Below are positions 1 to 15,363 of a stretch of DNA of 64,000 bases, one piece after another; the stretch's first letter is position 1, and each line of letters starts with the position of its first letter. The stretch comes from Domibacillus aminovorans. GTDB lineage: Bacteria > Bacillota > Bacilli > Bacillales > Domibacillaceae. Under the pieces are notes generated by a model. It was not told the DNA's origin. It worked only from the letters and a program-made list of their open reading frames with translations, and searched no databases. The DNA lies in NCBI RefSeq assembly GCF_001643235.1, contig NZ_LQWY01000067.1:186001-250000 (forward strand). The letters are read 5' to 3'. Made by a program: the position numbers and the translations under genes.

Positions 1-1
1 C

Positions 2-433
2 GGCGAAGTGCTTGAAGACAGCTTCAAAACATATGCACAAAACGTGATCGACAACGCGAGCCGTTTAGCGTCTGGTTTATCTAAGGAAGGAATTGATATC
101 GTTTCAGGTGGCACAGACAATCATCTATTATTGATCGATCTTCGCTCACTTAGCCTGACAGGTAAAGTAGCGGAAGCGGTTCTTGATGAAGTGGGTATTA
201 CGGTAAATAAAAACACTATTCCTTACGATCCAGAAAGTCCATTTGTCACAAGCGGTGTCCGTATCGGTACAGCAGCAGTGACATCACGTGGCTTTGATCT
301 TAACGCGATGGACGAAGTAGCTTCAATCATTGCAAAAACATTGAAAAACCATGAAGATGAAGCGGTATTGAAAGAGTCAGCTGAGCGCGTAGCAGCATTG
401 ACTTCGAAATACGCACTTTATCAAGAAGTGTAA
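2..433 (+). CDS. glyA: Serine hydroxymethyltransferase, C-terminal part (cut by window edge)
   Basis: This is the last 143 codons of a PLP-dependent enzyme that interconverts serine and glycine while charging tetrahydrofolate with a one-carbon unit. The reading frame is open to the window edge, so the GTG at 8 is an internal valine codon and not a start. The visible part is the C-terminal small domain: it carries the family-typical GGTDNHLLL stretch, the [17 protein letters not shown] segment and the [14 protein letters not shown] segment with the substrate-carboxylate arginine. It is followed by upp, as in other bacilli. Identification is firm; only the N-terminal two thirds is missing. Confidence 0.95.
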   Translation, partial: GEVLEDSFKTYAQNVIDNASRLASGLSKEGIDIVSGGTDNHLLLIDLRSLSLTGKVAEAVLDEVGITVNKNTIPYDPESPFVTSGVRIGTAAVTSRGFDLNAMDEVASIIAKTLKNHEDEAVLKESAERVAALTSKYALYQEV

Positions 434-444
434 TAAATAGAACG

Positions 445-475
445 AACCGCTGGCAACTTGCTGGCGGTTTATTTA
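445..475 (+). terminator. Weak terminator after glyA
   Basis: A short stem (445-450 with 464-469) closes around a small inner pairing and is followed by a T-rich stretch. A second weak hairpin lies at about 529-557. Either could end the glyA transcript. Confidence 0.45.
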
Positions 476-563
476 CATTTATTCGCAGTCTGACAGCTGG
501 TTGCTCACGTTCATTAAATACGATTCACAAAAAGGCCCATTTCTTGAGGGTCCTTTCAATTTG

Positions 564-592
564 TTGCCCCCTAAACTCTTTTCAAGTAAAAT
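564..592 (+). promoter_or_regulatory. Sigma-A promoter of upp
   Basis: A -35 box TTGCCC (564-569) and a -10 box TAAAAT (587-592) are separated by 17 nt. This places the start of transcription about 35 nt before the upp start codon. Confidence 0.6.
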
Positions 593-632
593 AGGGATGG
601 CCTTGAATGAGCGTACAATAAGGAGTGAACAT

Positions 633-1262
633 ATGAGCAAAGTATATGTATTCGATCATCCGCTAATTCAGCATAAGCTGACGATGATCCGCGATAAAGA
701 AACAGGTACAAAAGATTTCCGTGAATTGACAGATGAAGTGGCAACATTAATGGCGTATGAAATTACACGCGACCTTCCATTAGAAGAAGTAATAGTGCAG
801 ACACCGGTGTGCGATGCAAAGGCGAAAGTGCTTGCCGGCAAAAAAATCGGGATTGTCCCCATTTTGCGTGCGGGTATCGGCATGGTGGACGGTGTGTTAA
901 AACTTATTCCAGCGGCAAAAGTCGGCCATATAGGCTTATACCGCGATCCAGAAACATTGCAGCCTGTTGAATATTACGTCAAATTGCCGACAGATATTGA
1001 AGAGCGGGATTTCATTGTCGTTGATCCAATGCTTGCGACAGGGGGATCGGCGATTGAAGCGATTAACTCGCTGAAAAAACGTGGCGCGAAGAGCATTAAA
1101 TTTATGTGTTTAATCGCTGCACCGGAAGGTGTCGATGCACTTAAGGAAGCGCATCAGGATATAGATATTTATATTGCGGCGCTCGATGAAAAATTAAACG
1201 AAAAAGGCTACATCGTGCCAGGTCTTGGCGATGCAGGCGACCGTTTATTCGGAACAAAATAA
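633..1262 (+). CDS. upp: Uracil phosphoribosyltransferase
   Basis: The enzyme salvages uracil by transferring it to PRPP to make UMP in the cytoplasm. The 209-residue length equals that of the B. subtilis protein. The PRPP-binding loop is seen as [11 protein letters not shown], and the C-terminal uracil-binding region as [18 protein letters not shown]. The frame is open upstream to 501, but the ATG at 633 is chosen because AGGAG at 621-625 precedes it at good spacing, a sigma-A promoter lies just before, and the protein then begins at the family start. mnaA follows after 21 nt, so the two are probably co-transcribed. Confidence 0.97.
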   Translation: MSKVYVFDHPLIQHKLTMIRDKETGTKDFRELTDEVATLMAYEITRDLPLEEVIVQTPVCDAKAKVLAGKKIGIVPILRAGIGMVDGVLKLIPAAKVGHIGLYRDPETLQPVEYYVKLPTDIEERDFIVVDPMLATGGSAIEAINSLKKRGAKSIKFMCLIAAPEGVDALKEAHQDIDIYIAALDEKLNEKGYIVPGLGDAGDRLFGTK

Positions 1263-1283
1263 AAAGAAGCAGGTGGAGAAATA

Positions 1284-2432
1284 ATGGATCGTCCGATTAA
1301 AGTCATGACGATTTTCGGCACACGGCCGGAAGCGATTAAGATGGCACCGCTCGTTCTAGAACTGAAAAACCGTCCAGATGAATTTGAAGCGATCGTAACG
1401 GTTACAGCACAGCACCGCCAAATGCTTGACCAGGTGCTCGATATTTTTAACATCACACCGGATTATGACTTGAACATTATGAAAGACCGTCAAACACTGA
1501 TCGATGTAACAACAAGGGGTCTTGAAGGTTTAGACAAGGTGATGAAAGAAGTTAAACCGGATATCGTCCTCGTTCACGGTGATACAACGACAACTTTTGT
1601 CGCCGGTCTTGCGGCATTTTATAACCAGATTGCCATTGGTCACGTAGAAGCGGGTCTTCGTACGTGGAATAAGTATTCACCGTTTCCGGAAGAAATGAAT
1701 CGTCAGCTCACAGGTGTGATGGCCGACCTTCATTTTTCACCGACAGCGCAGTCAGAACAAAACTTACTAAACGAAAATAAAGAACAGGAAGCGATTTTCG
1801 TTACCGGTAATACGGCGATCGATGCGTTGAAAACAACGGTTAAAGAAGCGTATACACACGAAGTGCTTGAGAAACTAGGGACGGATCGTCTCGTCTTAAT
1901 GACGGCTCATCGTCGTGAAAATCTCGGCGAACCGATGAAAAACATGTTCCGTGCGATTAAACGCCTTGTGAACGATCACGATGATATTCAAGTCGTTTAT
2001 CCGGTTCATTTAAATCCGGTCGTGCGAGAAACGGCCGATTCGATTTTAGGGAATGATCCGCGTATTCATTTAATTGAACCACTTGATGTGATTGATTTCC
2101 ACAACTTTGCTGAGCGGGCCCATATCATATTGACAGATTCAGGCGGCGTGCAGGAAGAAGCACCGTCCCTTGGTGTTCCAGTTCTCGTTTTACGTGATAC
2201 GACAGAGCGTCCGGAAGGTATTGAGGCCGGCACATTGAAATTGGCGGGTACAGATGAAGAGACTATTTACTCGCTTGCATCAGAATTGTTAACAGACGGG
2301 GCGGCCTATGAAAAAATGTCGAAAGCGTCTAATCCATACGGTGACGGTGAAGCATCGCGTCGAATTTGTGATGCGATCCGCTACTATTTTAAAGCAGCCC
2401 CAGATGCACCAGAGCGTTTTGAAGTGAAATAA
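1284..2432 (+). CDS. mnaA: UDP-N-acetylglucosamine 2-epimerase (non-hydrolysing)
   Basis: The enzyme converts UDP-GlcNAc to UDP-ManNAc in the cytoplasm, the precursor of ManNAc-containing wall polymers. The 382 residues match the family. The N-terminal FGTRPEAIKMAPL motif, the HVEAGLRTWN and FPEEMNR motifs, the TAHRRENLG segment and the TDSGGVQEEAPSLG nucleotide-binding segment are all visible. A GGTGG Shine-Dalgarno precedes the ATG. In this window its product would feed the UDP-ManNAc dehydrogenase (57538-58803) and the TagA-type ManNAc transferase (58872-59600), which make a secondary cell-wall polymer able to hold SLH proteins. Also known as wecB or yvyH. Confidence 0.95.
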   Translation: MDRPIKVMTIFGTRPEAIKMAPLVLELKNRPDEFEAIVTVTAQHRQMLDQVLDIFNITPDYDLNIMKDRQTLIDVTTRGLEGLDKVMKEVKPDIVLVHGDTTTTFVAGLAAFYNQIAIGHVEAGLRTWNKYSPFPEEMNRQLTGVMADLHFSPTAQSEQNLLNENKEQEAIFVTGNTAIDALKTTVKEAYTHEVLEKLGTDRLVLMTAHRRENLGEPMKNMFRAIKRLVNDHDDIQVVYPVHLNPVVRETADSILGNDPRIHLIEPLDVIDFHNFAERAHIILTDSGGVQEEAPSLGVPVLVLRDTTERPEGIEAGTLKLAGTDEETIYSLASELLTDGAAYEKMSKASNPYGDGEASRRICDAIRYYFKAAPDAPERFEVK

Positions 2433-2435
2433 ATG

Positions 2436-2474
2436 AAGAAAGTCGTCCGTTATTTACGGATGACTTTCTTTTGT
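2436..2474 (+). terminator. Rho-independent terminator after mnaA
   Basis: A 15-bp stem (2436-2450 with 2456-2470, loop TATTT) is followed by a T-rich run, ending the upp-mnaA transcript before the atp promoter. Confidence 0.8.
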
Positions 2475-2562
2475 ATTAAAATCATTGTTCGGAAAAAACT
2501 GAAAAAAGTTTGAGCATTTTGTGAATTCATTGTTATTTACTGAGGTTTTCGTTCTCAACACA

Positions 2563-2591
2563 TTGACATTAAAAATGGGTTATTGTATTCT
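2563..2591 (+). promoter_or_regulatory. Sigma-A promoter of the atp operon
   Basis: A consensus TTGACA (2563-2568) and TATTCT (2586-2591) are spaced 17 nt apart. Transcription would begin near 2598, giving a leader of about 105 nt before atpZ. Confidence 0.7.
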
Positions 2592-2650
2592 AACAAAGGG
2601 TACGGAGAATGGAATTTGTACGTTGTGTAACCGTTTTTTCTGTCGTTTTT

Positions 2651-2690
2651 TTGTGCAATTAGTCGGATCTTTGTGCAATCAGTCGGATCA
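2651..2690 (+). repeat. Tandem 20-bp repeat in the atp leader
   Basis: Two adjacent 20-bp copies (2651-2670 and 2671-2690), both starting TTGTGCAAT, differ at two positions. They lie directly before the ribosome-binding site of atpZ. It may be a slippage duplication or a paired site for a regulator; nothing in the sequence decides between these. Confidence 0.75.
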
Positions 2691-2702
2691 GAGAGGTGTA
2701 AA

Positions 2703-2918
2703 ATGAACAAAAATCGGCCGTTTCGGGCAATGGCAATTTACAGTACTATTTTAGCTCAGCTTGCCGGCTCAATGCTGATTGGGATTTTCGGGGGTCTTGC
2801 TCTTGACAAACATTTGAACACAATACCTCTCTTTTTAATTATCGGACTGCTGGCAGGCCTCTCAACGGGTGTTTATGCAATGTTCCGTACACTTAACTAT
2901 TTCAACTCAGGAGACTAG
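2703..2918 (+). CDS. atpZ: AtpZ/AtpI-family small membrane protein
   Basis: This 71-residue protein has two predicted membrane helices (about residues 10-35 and 42-62) with the family-typical GSMLIGIFGGLALDK segment. Such proteins sit at the head of ATP synthase operons; in alkaliphilic bacilli they form a complex with AtpI and are linked to magnesium transport and stability of the synthase. The ATG at 2703 is chosen over in-frame upstream codons because GAGAGGTG precedes it. atpI follows after 6 nt. Confidence 0.8.
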   Translation: MNKNRPFRAMAIYSTILAQLAGSMLIGIFGGLALDKHLNTIPLFLIIGLLAGLSTGVYAMFRTLNYFNSGD

Positions 2919-2924
2919 CCACTT

Positions 2925-4041
<1,117 letters not shown>

Positions 4042-4089
4042 TCATAATTAGCTGCTCAGCAATGAATAAACATTTTCTGAGTAAATTAA

Positions 4090-5723
<1,634 letters not shown>

Positions 5724-5758
5724 ATTTAAAAAGAAGCCGTTTGCTTCTAAAAAATTAA

Positions 5759-7279
<1,521 letters not shown>

Positions 7280-7354
7280 AAAGCAGAATGAGGGCGGTAC
7301 CGTCAATCGGACGTCCGCTCTTGTCTGCGTCATCTAACACAAAAAGGGTGGTGA

Positions 7355-9703
<2,349 letters not shown>

Positions 9704-9708
9704 TATAG

Positions 9709-10134
<426 letters not shown>

Positions 10135-10142
10135 GAAAAGAT

Positions 10143-10180
10143 AAGCTGTCCATCGTTCTGGCGATTGGGCAGCTTTTTTA
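10143..10180 (+). terminator. Terminator of the atp operon
   Basis: AAGCTGTCCATCG pairs with CGATTGGGCAGCTT and is followed by six T residues. Confidence 0.8.
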
Positions 10181-10215
10181 TCGCAGATTAACTTGTAAGA
10201 AAAGGAGGAAGTACG

Positions 10216-10452
10216 ATGCTTGAATCGTTTGGACAGGAAGCGCTTATTAGCATGATTATGAGCTTATTTTTCATCGGTTTGTCTTTCTGGGCACTGCAGG
10301 CGATCCGCTTTGAAAAGTTACTTCGTAAAAACCAGATGGCACGGGCGCGTCTTCTTTATTTATTGCTTGCGACGACAATTGGTTCGACCGTTAGCAATTT
10401 CTTTCTTGACTATTTTATATGGTCCCGTCAGCTGCCGCTTTTATTACCATAA
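10216..10452 (+). CDS. ywzB: DUF1146 small membrane protein (YwzB family)
   Basis: A 78-residue protein with two predicted membrane helices (about residues 10-30 and 48-68) separated by a basic loop (RFEKLLRKNQMARARLL). It sits directly after atpC, as ywzB does in B. subtilis. AAAGGAGGAAG precedes the ATG. No biochemical role is known for the family. The B. subtilis gene ywmB, normally next, is absent here. Confidence 0.8.
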   Translation: MLESFGQEALISMIMSLFFIGLSFWALQAIRFEKLLRKNQMARARLLYLLLATTIGSTVSNFFLDYFIWSRQLPLLLP

Positions 10453-10763
10453 AAAATCAATATGTGAATGTACTTGCCTTTTTGGGAAAAATTATATAAG
10501 TTTAAGTGAGAAGAGTTTGTGAAAGATCATTCATTTTGGTTTGCCGTGCATTTATATGGGAAAATAAAAAAAGGATGGTTTACTTAAACAGCTTCACAAA
10601 TTATCTACAATTTGTGCTTAATTTCACTTGTGAATAACCGGAATAGGATGGTAAACTTGAATAAGTTTTGTCGAAATGATTTGCAAAGACATTGGAAAGA
10701 GACTGGAACGTCAGTCCATTGATTTGAATATGTATAATAGAAAAGAGCGCGGAGGGGAACAGT
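10453..10763 (+). promoter_or_regulatory. murA upstream region with DnaA-box-like sites
   Basis: This 311-nt gap holds no gene. It contains TTATCTACA (10601-10609) and, on the other strand, TTATTCACA (10629-10637); the latter fits the DnaA-box consensus TTATNCACA exactly. The first lies in a perfect inverted repeat, CACAAATT with AATTTGTG. Two AGGATGGT-headed repeats occur at about 10572 and 10645. A TATAAT (10733-10738) upstream of murA has no clear -35 partner. Confidence 0.45.
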
Positions 10764-12053
10764 TTGGACAAAATTATCGTCCGCGGCGGCCGTCAATTGA
10801 ACGGTTCCGTCAAAGTTGAAGGTGCAAAAAATTCGGTGCTGCCTGTACTTGCAGCAACGATGTTGGCTAAAGAAGGAAAATGCGTCATTCGTGACGTGCC
10901 CACTTTATCCGATGTATATACAATTAACGAAGTGTTGCGCCACTTAAATTGCGAAGTAACATTTGAAAACAATACAGTGACAATCGATGCTACGAAACAA
11001 CTTTTAATTGAAGCGCCATTTGAATATGTTCGAAAAATGCGCGCGTCTGTCCTTGTGATGGGCGCACTATTAGCCCGCAACGGAAAAGCACGTGTAGCTT
11101 TACCGGGCGGTTGTGCAATTGGCTCGCGTCCCATTGATCAACATTTAAAAGGGTTTGAAGCGATGGGTGCGGAAGTCCGTGTTGAAAATGGATTTATTGA
11201 AGCGGAAACAGATGGACGTCTCAAAGGGGCGAAAATTTATTTGGATTTCCCAAGCGTTGGAGCGACTGAAAACATTATGACAGCTGCTGCTCTTGCAGAA
11301 GGCACAACCATCCTTGAAAATGCCGCAAAAGAGCCGGAAATCGTTGATCTTGCCATCCTTATTAACAAAATGGGCGGCAAAGTTGTCGGTGCCGGAACGG
11401 AAACGATTCGTATTGAAGGTGTGGAAACACTTCAAGGTACGGATCACGTTATTATTCCTGATCGTATTGAAGCAGGTACATTTATGACAGCTGCAGCGAT
11501 TACAGGTGGAAACGTACTAGTTGAAGGTGCAGTGGCTGAGCACATGTCTTCATTGATTGCAAAGATGCGCGAAATGGGCGTCCAAATTATTGAAGAAGAC
11601 AATGGTGTTCGTGTTATTGGACCGGAAAAAATGAAGTCTGTCGACATTAAAACAATGCCGCATCCAGGCTTCCCGACTGACATGCAATCACAAATGATGG
11701 CACTTATGTTGAAAGCAGAAGGAACAGGAGTCATTACAGAAACGGTTTTTGAAAATCGGTTCATGCACGTCGAAGAATTCCGCCGCATGAACGCAAATGC
11801 AAAAATTGAAGGCCGTTCCGTTATTATTGACGGACCATCTGACTTACAGGGAGCGGAAGTCGCTGCAACTGATTTGCGTGCAGCAGCAGCACTTATCATT
11901 GCTGGTCTTGTGTCAGATGGGTATACACGTGTAACCGAGCTGAAACACCTTGACCGTGGATATGTGAATTTCCATGGCAAGCTAGCTTCACTTGGCGCCG
12001 ATATTGAACGTGTATCGGAAGCAGTTGATACGCCGATCCCGGTGGAAAACTGA
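10764..12053 (+). CDS. murA: UDP-N-acetylglucosamine 1-carboxyvinyltransferase
   Basis: The enzyme adds enolpyruvate from PEP to UDP-GlcNAc, the first committed step of peptidoglycan synthesis. The catalytic cysteine is Cys117 in [16 protein letters not shown], so the enzyme should be sensitive to fosfomycin. Length is 429. The start is TTG at 10764 behind GGAGGGG; the family start DKIIVRGG begins there and no ATG is available. The place before spoIID corresponds to B. subtilis murAA. Confidence 0.96.
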   Translation: MDKIIVRGGRQLNGSVKVEGAKNSVLPVLAATMLAKEGKCVIRDVPTLSDVYTINEVLRHLNCEVTFENNTVTIDATKQLLIEAPFEYVRKMRASVLVMGALLARNGKARVALPGGCAIGSRPIDQHLKGFEAMGAEVRVENGFIEAETDGRLKGAKIYLDFPSVGATENIMTAAALAEGTTILENAAKEPEIVDLAILINKMGGKVVGAGTETIRIEGVETLQGTDHVIIPDRIEAGTFMTAAAITGGNVLVEGAVAEHMSSLIAKMREMGVQIIEEDNGVRVIGPEKMKSVDIKTMPHPGFPTDMQSQMMALMLKAEGTGVITETVFENRFMHVEEFRRMNANAKIEGRSVIIDGPSDLQGAEVAATDLRAAAALIIAGLVSDGYTRVTELKHLDRGYVNFHGKLASLGADIERVSEAVDTPIPVEN

Positions 12054-12085
12054 ATTTATTTCTAATTCTATTTTTGTTTGAAGAA

Positions 12086-12112
12086 GCCGTCTGTTCACGC
12101 AGGCGGTTTTTT
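12086..12112 (+). terminator. Terminator after murA
   Basis: GCCGTCTG pairs with CAGGCGGT around TTCACG, followed by six T. It lies inside the long upstream extension of the spoIID frame, which argues against a spoIID start before it. Confidence 0.75.
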
Positions 12113-12176
12113 GTGTGTAGTCATAATTAGTATAGTCATGCATATCCCTTTTTATACAGCAGGGAGGGATTTTGTT

Positions 12177-13106
12177 TTGAAAAAAGCGCTCTATCTTTTT
12201 CTTTTTATTCTTATTGTTACGATTGCGATTCCAGCTGTCGGTCTTTTTTTAACGGAAGAAAAAACAATTCAACAAAAAGAAGAAGCGTCACCGTCAGTGG
12301 ACGTTGTACGTTCTGATTCGCAGGAAACAGAATCTGTTCTTCTGGAAGACTATGTGGTTGGTGTTGTCGCTGCTGAAATGCCGGCAACATTTGAAAAAGA
12401 AGCGTTAAAAGCACAGGCTGTCGCAGCTAGAACTTTTATGTTGACGCAGACGCTGGCCGGCCTTAAAGTAACCGATACAGTTAACGATCAAGTATTTAAA
12501 GATGAAGAAGAATTAAAAGAAACATGGGGAACACAATTTGAAAAAAACAAACAAAAGATAGAAGAGGCGGCGAAAGAAACAGAAGGAGAAGTACTTGTTT
12601 ATAACGGTGAACCGATTACTGCTGCTTTTTTTTCATCAGGCAATGGAAAAACGGAAAATGCTGAAGAATATTGGCAATCACCACTTCCATATTTGATTAG
12701 TGTTGAAAGTCCATGGGATGAGGCGGCACCAAATTTTGAGCAGGACGTCGTTATTCCGCGAGCCGAAGTGGAAGACAAACTAGGTGTCTCGCTGCCGAAA
12801 TCGGGTGAGGTGGGTACTGTTACTGCTCGTACGGCAGGCGGACGCGTCGGGGAAATCCAGATTGGCGGAAAAAGCTTTACTGGACGTGAAATGAGGGAGA
12901 CACTTGAACTGCCATCAGCCGATTTTCAAATGTTTGTTAAAGGAGAAAACGTTGTAATGACGACGAAAGGATATGGACATGGCATCGGCATGAGTCAGTA
13001 CGGGGCAAATGGTATGGCAAAAGAAGGGAAAAAATATACTGATATTATGACACACTATTATCCAGGTACTTCTATTGAATCTATAGACAATTTTTTTAAA
13101 AAATAA
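12177..13106 (+). CDS. spoIID: Stage II sporulation protein D (lytic transglycosylase)
   Basis: SpoIID cleaves glycan strands during engulfment, working with SpoIIP and SpoIIM at the mother-cell membrane. One N-terminal membrane anchor (KKALYLFLFILIVTIAIPAVG) is followed by the SpoIID domain with VVAAEMPATFEKEALKAQA and VAARTF, then the C-terminal GHGIGMSQYGANGMA motif. The frame is open from 12078, but that part overlaps the murA terminator. TTG at 12177, ten bases after AGGGAGG, gives 309 residues and the anchor right at the N-terminus. A sigma-E-like promoter may lie around 12120-12152 but is weak by eye. Confidence 0.92.
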   Translation: MKKALYLFLFILIVTIAIPAVGLFLTEEKTIQQKEEASPSVDVVRSDSQETESVLLEDYVVGVVAAEMPATFEKEALKAQAVAARTFMLTQTLAGLKVTDTVNDQVFKDEEELKETWGTQFEKNKQKIEEAAKETEGEVLVYNGEPITAAFFSSGNGKTENAEEYWQSPLPYLISVESPWDEAAPNFEQDVVIPRAEVEDKLGVSLPKSGEVGTVTARTAGGRVGEIQIGGKSFTGREMRETLELPSADFQMFVKGENVVMTTKGYGHGIGMSQYGANGMAKEGKKYTDIMTHYYPGTSIESIDNFFKK

Positions 13107-13138
13107 AAAACACGTCCGCTGCCTCTATTGCGGACGTG
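13103..13138 (-). terminator. Terminator of the VanZ-family gene
   Basis: CACGTCCGC (13111-13119) pairs with GCGGACGTG (13130-13138). Reading on the minus strand it is followed by a long T tract. The stem includes the stop codon region of the gene. Confidence 0.7.
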
Positions 13139-13559
13139 CCCATTCACTGAATACGGCCATCCAGCGGCCGATACGTGAATTTTTTTCGAAATACATATAT
13201 TTAACGATTGTGAAGGCAATAAATATGCCGGTTACATCTTTAATCGCATCAATTAATGTAGCCGAACGATACGGGATAAATGCCTGATGGATTTCATCCG
13301 CCAGCCCGTAAAACGAAGCAAATATCGCAGCAGCCAAACTAATAAACGGCGTCAATTTCCCATTCGCTAAAAATGCATAAATAATCAGCACGTATAAAAT
13401 CGCAAACTCGACAAGATGAAGAGACTCTTTTAAAAACTGGTCCACTGTATTATTCGGCAAATCCATAATCGTATCATGCGGAAGACCTGACATGGCCCAG
13501 ATAGCCATCATGTAAACGACAGGTGCCGCAATTGATAATAATCGAATCATTTTTTTCAC
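13125..13559 (-). CDS. ywnJ: VanZ-family membrane protein (YwnJ-like)
   Basis: A 144-residue protein with about four predicted membrane helices and the VanZ-type signature of acidic/histidine residues between helices (KESLHLVEFAILY, GLADEIHQAFIPYRSATLIDAIKD). In B. subtilis a VanZ-family gene, ywnJ, lies next to spoIIQ, and the same pairing is seen here. VanZ itself gives low-level teicoplanin resistance by an unclear mechanism; no role should be assumed. It is transcribed against spoIID and away from spoIIQ. Confidence 0.8.
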   Translation of the reverse strand: MKKMIRLLSIAAPVVYMMAIWAMSGLPHDTIMDLPNNTVDQFLKESLHLVEFAILYVLIIYAFLANGKLTPFISLAAAIFASFYGLADEIHQAFIPYRSATLIDAIKDVTGIFIAFTIVKYMYFEKNSRIGRWMAVFSEWARPQ

Positions 13560-13822
13560 TTCGACACCCCGCTCATTAGTTAATATTATATTGATTTTAC
13601 CATTTCATCGCAGTGCATTCTCTTTTGTTTGTGGCGTTTTTTTTACAGATTTCCCCCAATGGGAAGGCCTACTCCTTTAGGCGGGCTGAAAGTAAGGCCG
13701 AACCGGGCGTGTTTTATCACACGTGAATGGTTCGCCCTTTTTTAAGGTGAAGAGCGTATTTTTCGCGAAAAGAACATATATTCTTATGTAATAATCTTAT
13801 AAAAGGAGAATGGAGACCAAAC
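13560..13822 (+). other. Divergent region before spoIIQ
   Basis: No gene is seen. An imperfect 9-bp stem (about 13696-13704 with 13729-13737) encloses a smaller CGTGT hairpin and ends in six T, a good terminator at about 13695-13746. The 60 nt before it are GC-rich and could pair further (GGCCT with AGGCC), so a terminated leader or small RNA is possible; I recognise no riboswitch class. Confidence 0.4.
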
Positions 13823-13924
13823 ATGTTTGTCACGCGTTCCTTTCAAATTCCCTATGATCAACACCTAAAAGAAATATTGTGCCGCATATGTATAAAAAAT
13901 CCCAAGCGCGTCTACAATGCGTGA
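13823..13924 (+). CDS. Possible 33-residue leader peptide before spoIIQ
   Basis: An ATG at 13823 stands seven bases after GGAG and opens a 33-codon frame that ends at TGA 13922-13924, inside the spoIIQ ribosome-binding region. The peptide starts MFVTRSFQIPYDQHLKEIL and has two cysteines. The position suggests coupling to spoIIQ translation, but there is no family match I know and chance cannot be excluded. Confidence 0.3.
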   Translation: MFVTRSFQIPYDQHLKEILCRICIKNPKRVYNA

Positions 13925-13937
13925 TGAGGTGATGAAC

Positions 13938-14621
13938 ATGAATGAGGGCGGCAAAAAACCACTCCCCCCAAAATTGAAAGACTTTTTTAAGAAAAGACGA
14001 GCACTACCAGCAATCTATCTCGCTTGCGCCATTTTACTTATTTCCAGTCTTATGATGTATGAAGTGATGAATGGTGAAAAGGATGAAGTATCTGTCACGA
14101 ATTCAGCACCTGCTTCAAAAGAATTTGATGACTCAACGATCAGTGTAAATGGTGAGAAGGGTCCCGAGGAAAAAATGAGCAAGCCATCTGAAGCAGACGT
14201 TACGGTTAAAACGTCATTTTATGATGAAAAAGCAACAGAAGGTGACCAACAAAAAGCGCTCGTTGTTTTTAACGACACGTATTATGAAAGCTCAGGTGTT
14301 GATTACGCACTAGAAAACGGTAAAAAATTTGACGTCATTGCACCGCTGTCTGGCAAAGTTACTGATGTAAGGGAAGACGCATTTTTAGGTAATTATATTG
14401 AGATTGATCATGGAAAAGGTGTTGTGACGACATTCCAGTCCATAGCAGATATTCAAGTGAAATCAGGAGACAAAGTGAGTCAGGGTGATAAAATCGGGAA
14501 ATCTGGCAGAAGTTTAATGAATGAATCGGCAGGCGTCCACGTCCATTTTGAAGTTAAACAGAATGGCGAGACGCTCAACCCCGATTCACTATATGGAAAA
14601 GCGGTCTCCCAATGGAAATAA
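13938..14621 (+). CDS. spoIIQ: Stage II sporulation protein Q
   Basis: SpoIIQ is a forespore membrane protein that binds SpoIIIAH across the two sporulation membranes and forms the feeding-tube channel. It has a basic cytoplasmic tail, one membrane helix (about residues 23-42, LPAIYLACAILLISSLMMYEV) and a LytM/M23-like domain (about 105-225). The first metal-ligand histidine of active LytM enzymes is a serine here (SSGVDYA), while the later HVHFEV pair is kept; a degenerate site of this kind is also known for B. subtilis SpoIIQ. ATG at 13938 follows GAGGTG at six bases; the in-frame ATG at 13917 is an alternative. Confidence 0.9.
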   Translation: MNEGGKKPLPPKLKDFFKKRRALPAIYLACAILLISSLMMYEVMNGEKDEVSVTNSAPASKEFDDSTISVNGEKGPEEKMSKPSEADVTVKTSFYDEKATEGDQQKALVVFNDTYYESSGVDYALENGKKFDVIAPLSGKVTDVREDAFLGNYIEIDHGKGVVTTFQSIADIQVKSGDKVSQGDKIGKSGRSLMNESAGVHVHFEVKQNGETLNPDSLYGKAVSQWK

Positions 14622-14783
14622 CCGTTCATATTTCCTGGGAAATGAGCATATGGTAGAAAAAAGGAACGGGGCTTCTAAAAATGAGACCGCCCCGAAATAA
14701 TGAATAACGATGCCTACTTGCTCACATCAACAGAAGATACGTCTCATTTCGCCCGTCCCGGTTCCGGTGAGGGAGGCGTGCAT

Positions 14784-15041
14784 GTGCGCGATTACATCAA
14801 AGAAAGAGCGCTTAATATCGGAGAGTACATCGTTGATACAAACAAAACAGTCCGCGATATCGCAAAAGAATTCGGTATCTCAAAAAGCACAGTCCATAAA
14901 GACTTAACCGAGCGGCTGCCGGGCCTCAGCCCAGAACTCTCAGCCCGCGTCGAACATATTTTACACTACCATAAATCGATCCGGCATTTACGCGGTGGAG
15001 AAGCAACGAAAGAAAAGTGGAAGACACTTGATCATCGGTGA
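14784..15041 (+). CDS. spoIIID: Sporulation transcription factor SpoIIID
   Basis: SpoIIID is a small DNA-binding protein that activates or represses many mother-cell genes between the sigma-E and sigma-K stages. The helix-turn-helix TVRDIAKEFGISKSTVHKDL and the following basic tail region HYHKSIRHLRGGEATK match the family closely. The frame is open from 14700, but GTG at 14784, seven bases after GGGAGG, gives the family start (RDYIKERALNIG) and 85 residues. Confidence 0.95.
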   Translation: MRDYIKERALNIGEYIVDTNKTVRDIAKEFGISKSTVHKDLTERLPGLSPELSARVEHILHYHKSIRHLRGGEATKEKWKTLDHR

Positions 15042-15363
15042 AACGTAGTACATGAACAGCTGAATTAGTTGTTTCTTTGCCTTTTGAGATGGGTAGACAA
15101 CGACTGCGAATCGGATAGCGTCTGGAACCGGACGAAAGAAAAATAGTCATCCGTAAATTGAATTTTCCATCCCGCCACATAAAGGCGGGATTTTTCTATT
15201 TTGTGGGAAAATATGTAGATTTATAATGGTTATGAATCTCTCGTATTTTCCGAATGTTCCTCGATGATTTCATCCATTCTTACGTGTTTATATGGTAAAA
15301 TAAAACTTTGAAATAAAACACCTATAAGAAAATAGATAGAGAAAACTCAGGAGGAAATAGATC
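15042..15363 (+). other. Gap between spoIIID and mbl
   Basis: No gene is seen in these 322 nt. They contain the spoIIID terminator and an AT-rich stretch with the mbl ribosome-binding site (CAGGAGG). No promoter with both boxes at good spacing stands out. Confidence 0.5.
15170..15195 (+). terminator. Terminator after spoIIID
   Basis: TCCCGCC (15170-15176) pairs with GGCGGGA (15184-15190) and is followed by five T. Confidence 0.85.

Noticed and set aside
2521-2706. 61-codon frame upstream of atpZ
   Set aside because: It spans the atp promoter and the tandem repeat, has no ribosome-binding site, and its composition is not protein-like.
13665-13746. Riboswitch upstream of spoIIQ
   Set aside because: The hairpins are real, but I could not match the conserved cores of c-di-AMP, c-di-GMP, fluoride, guanidine or manganese riboswitches. 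It was kept only as a terminated region.
14926-15180. 84-codon frame on the minus strand against spoIIID
   Set aside because: It lies mostly over the spoIIID gene and its terminator; no ribosome-binding site and no family resemblance.
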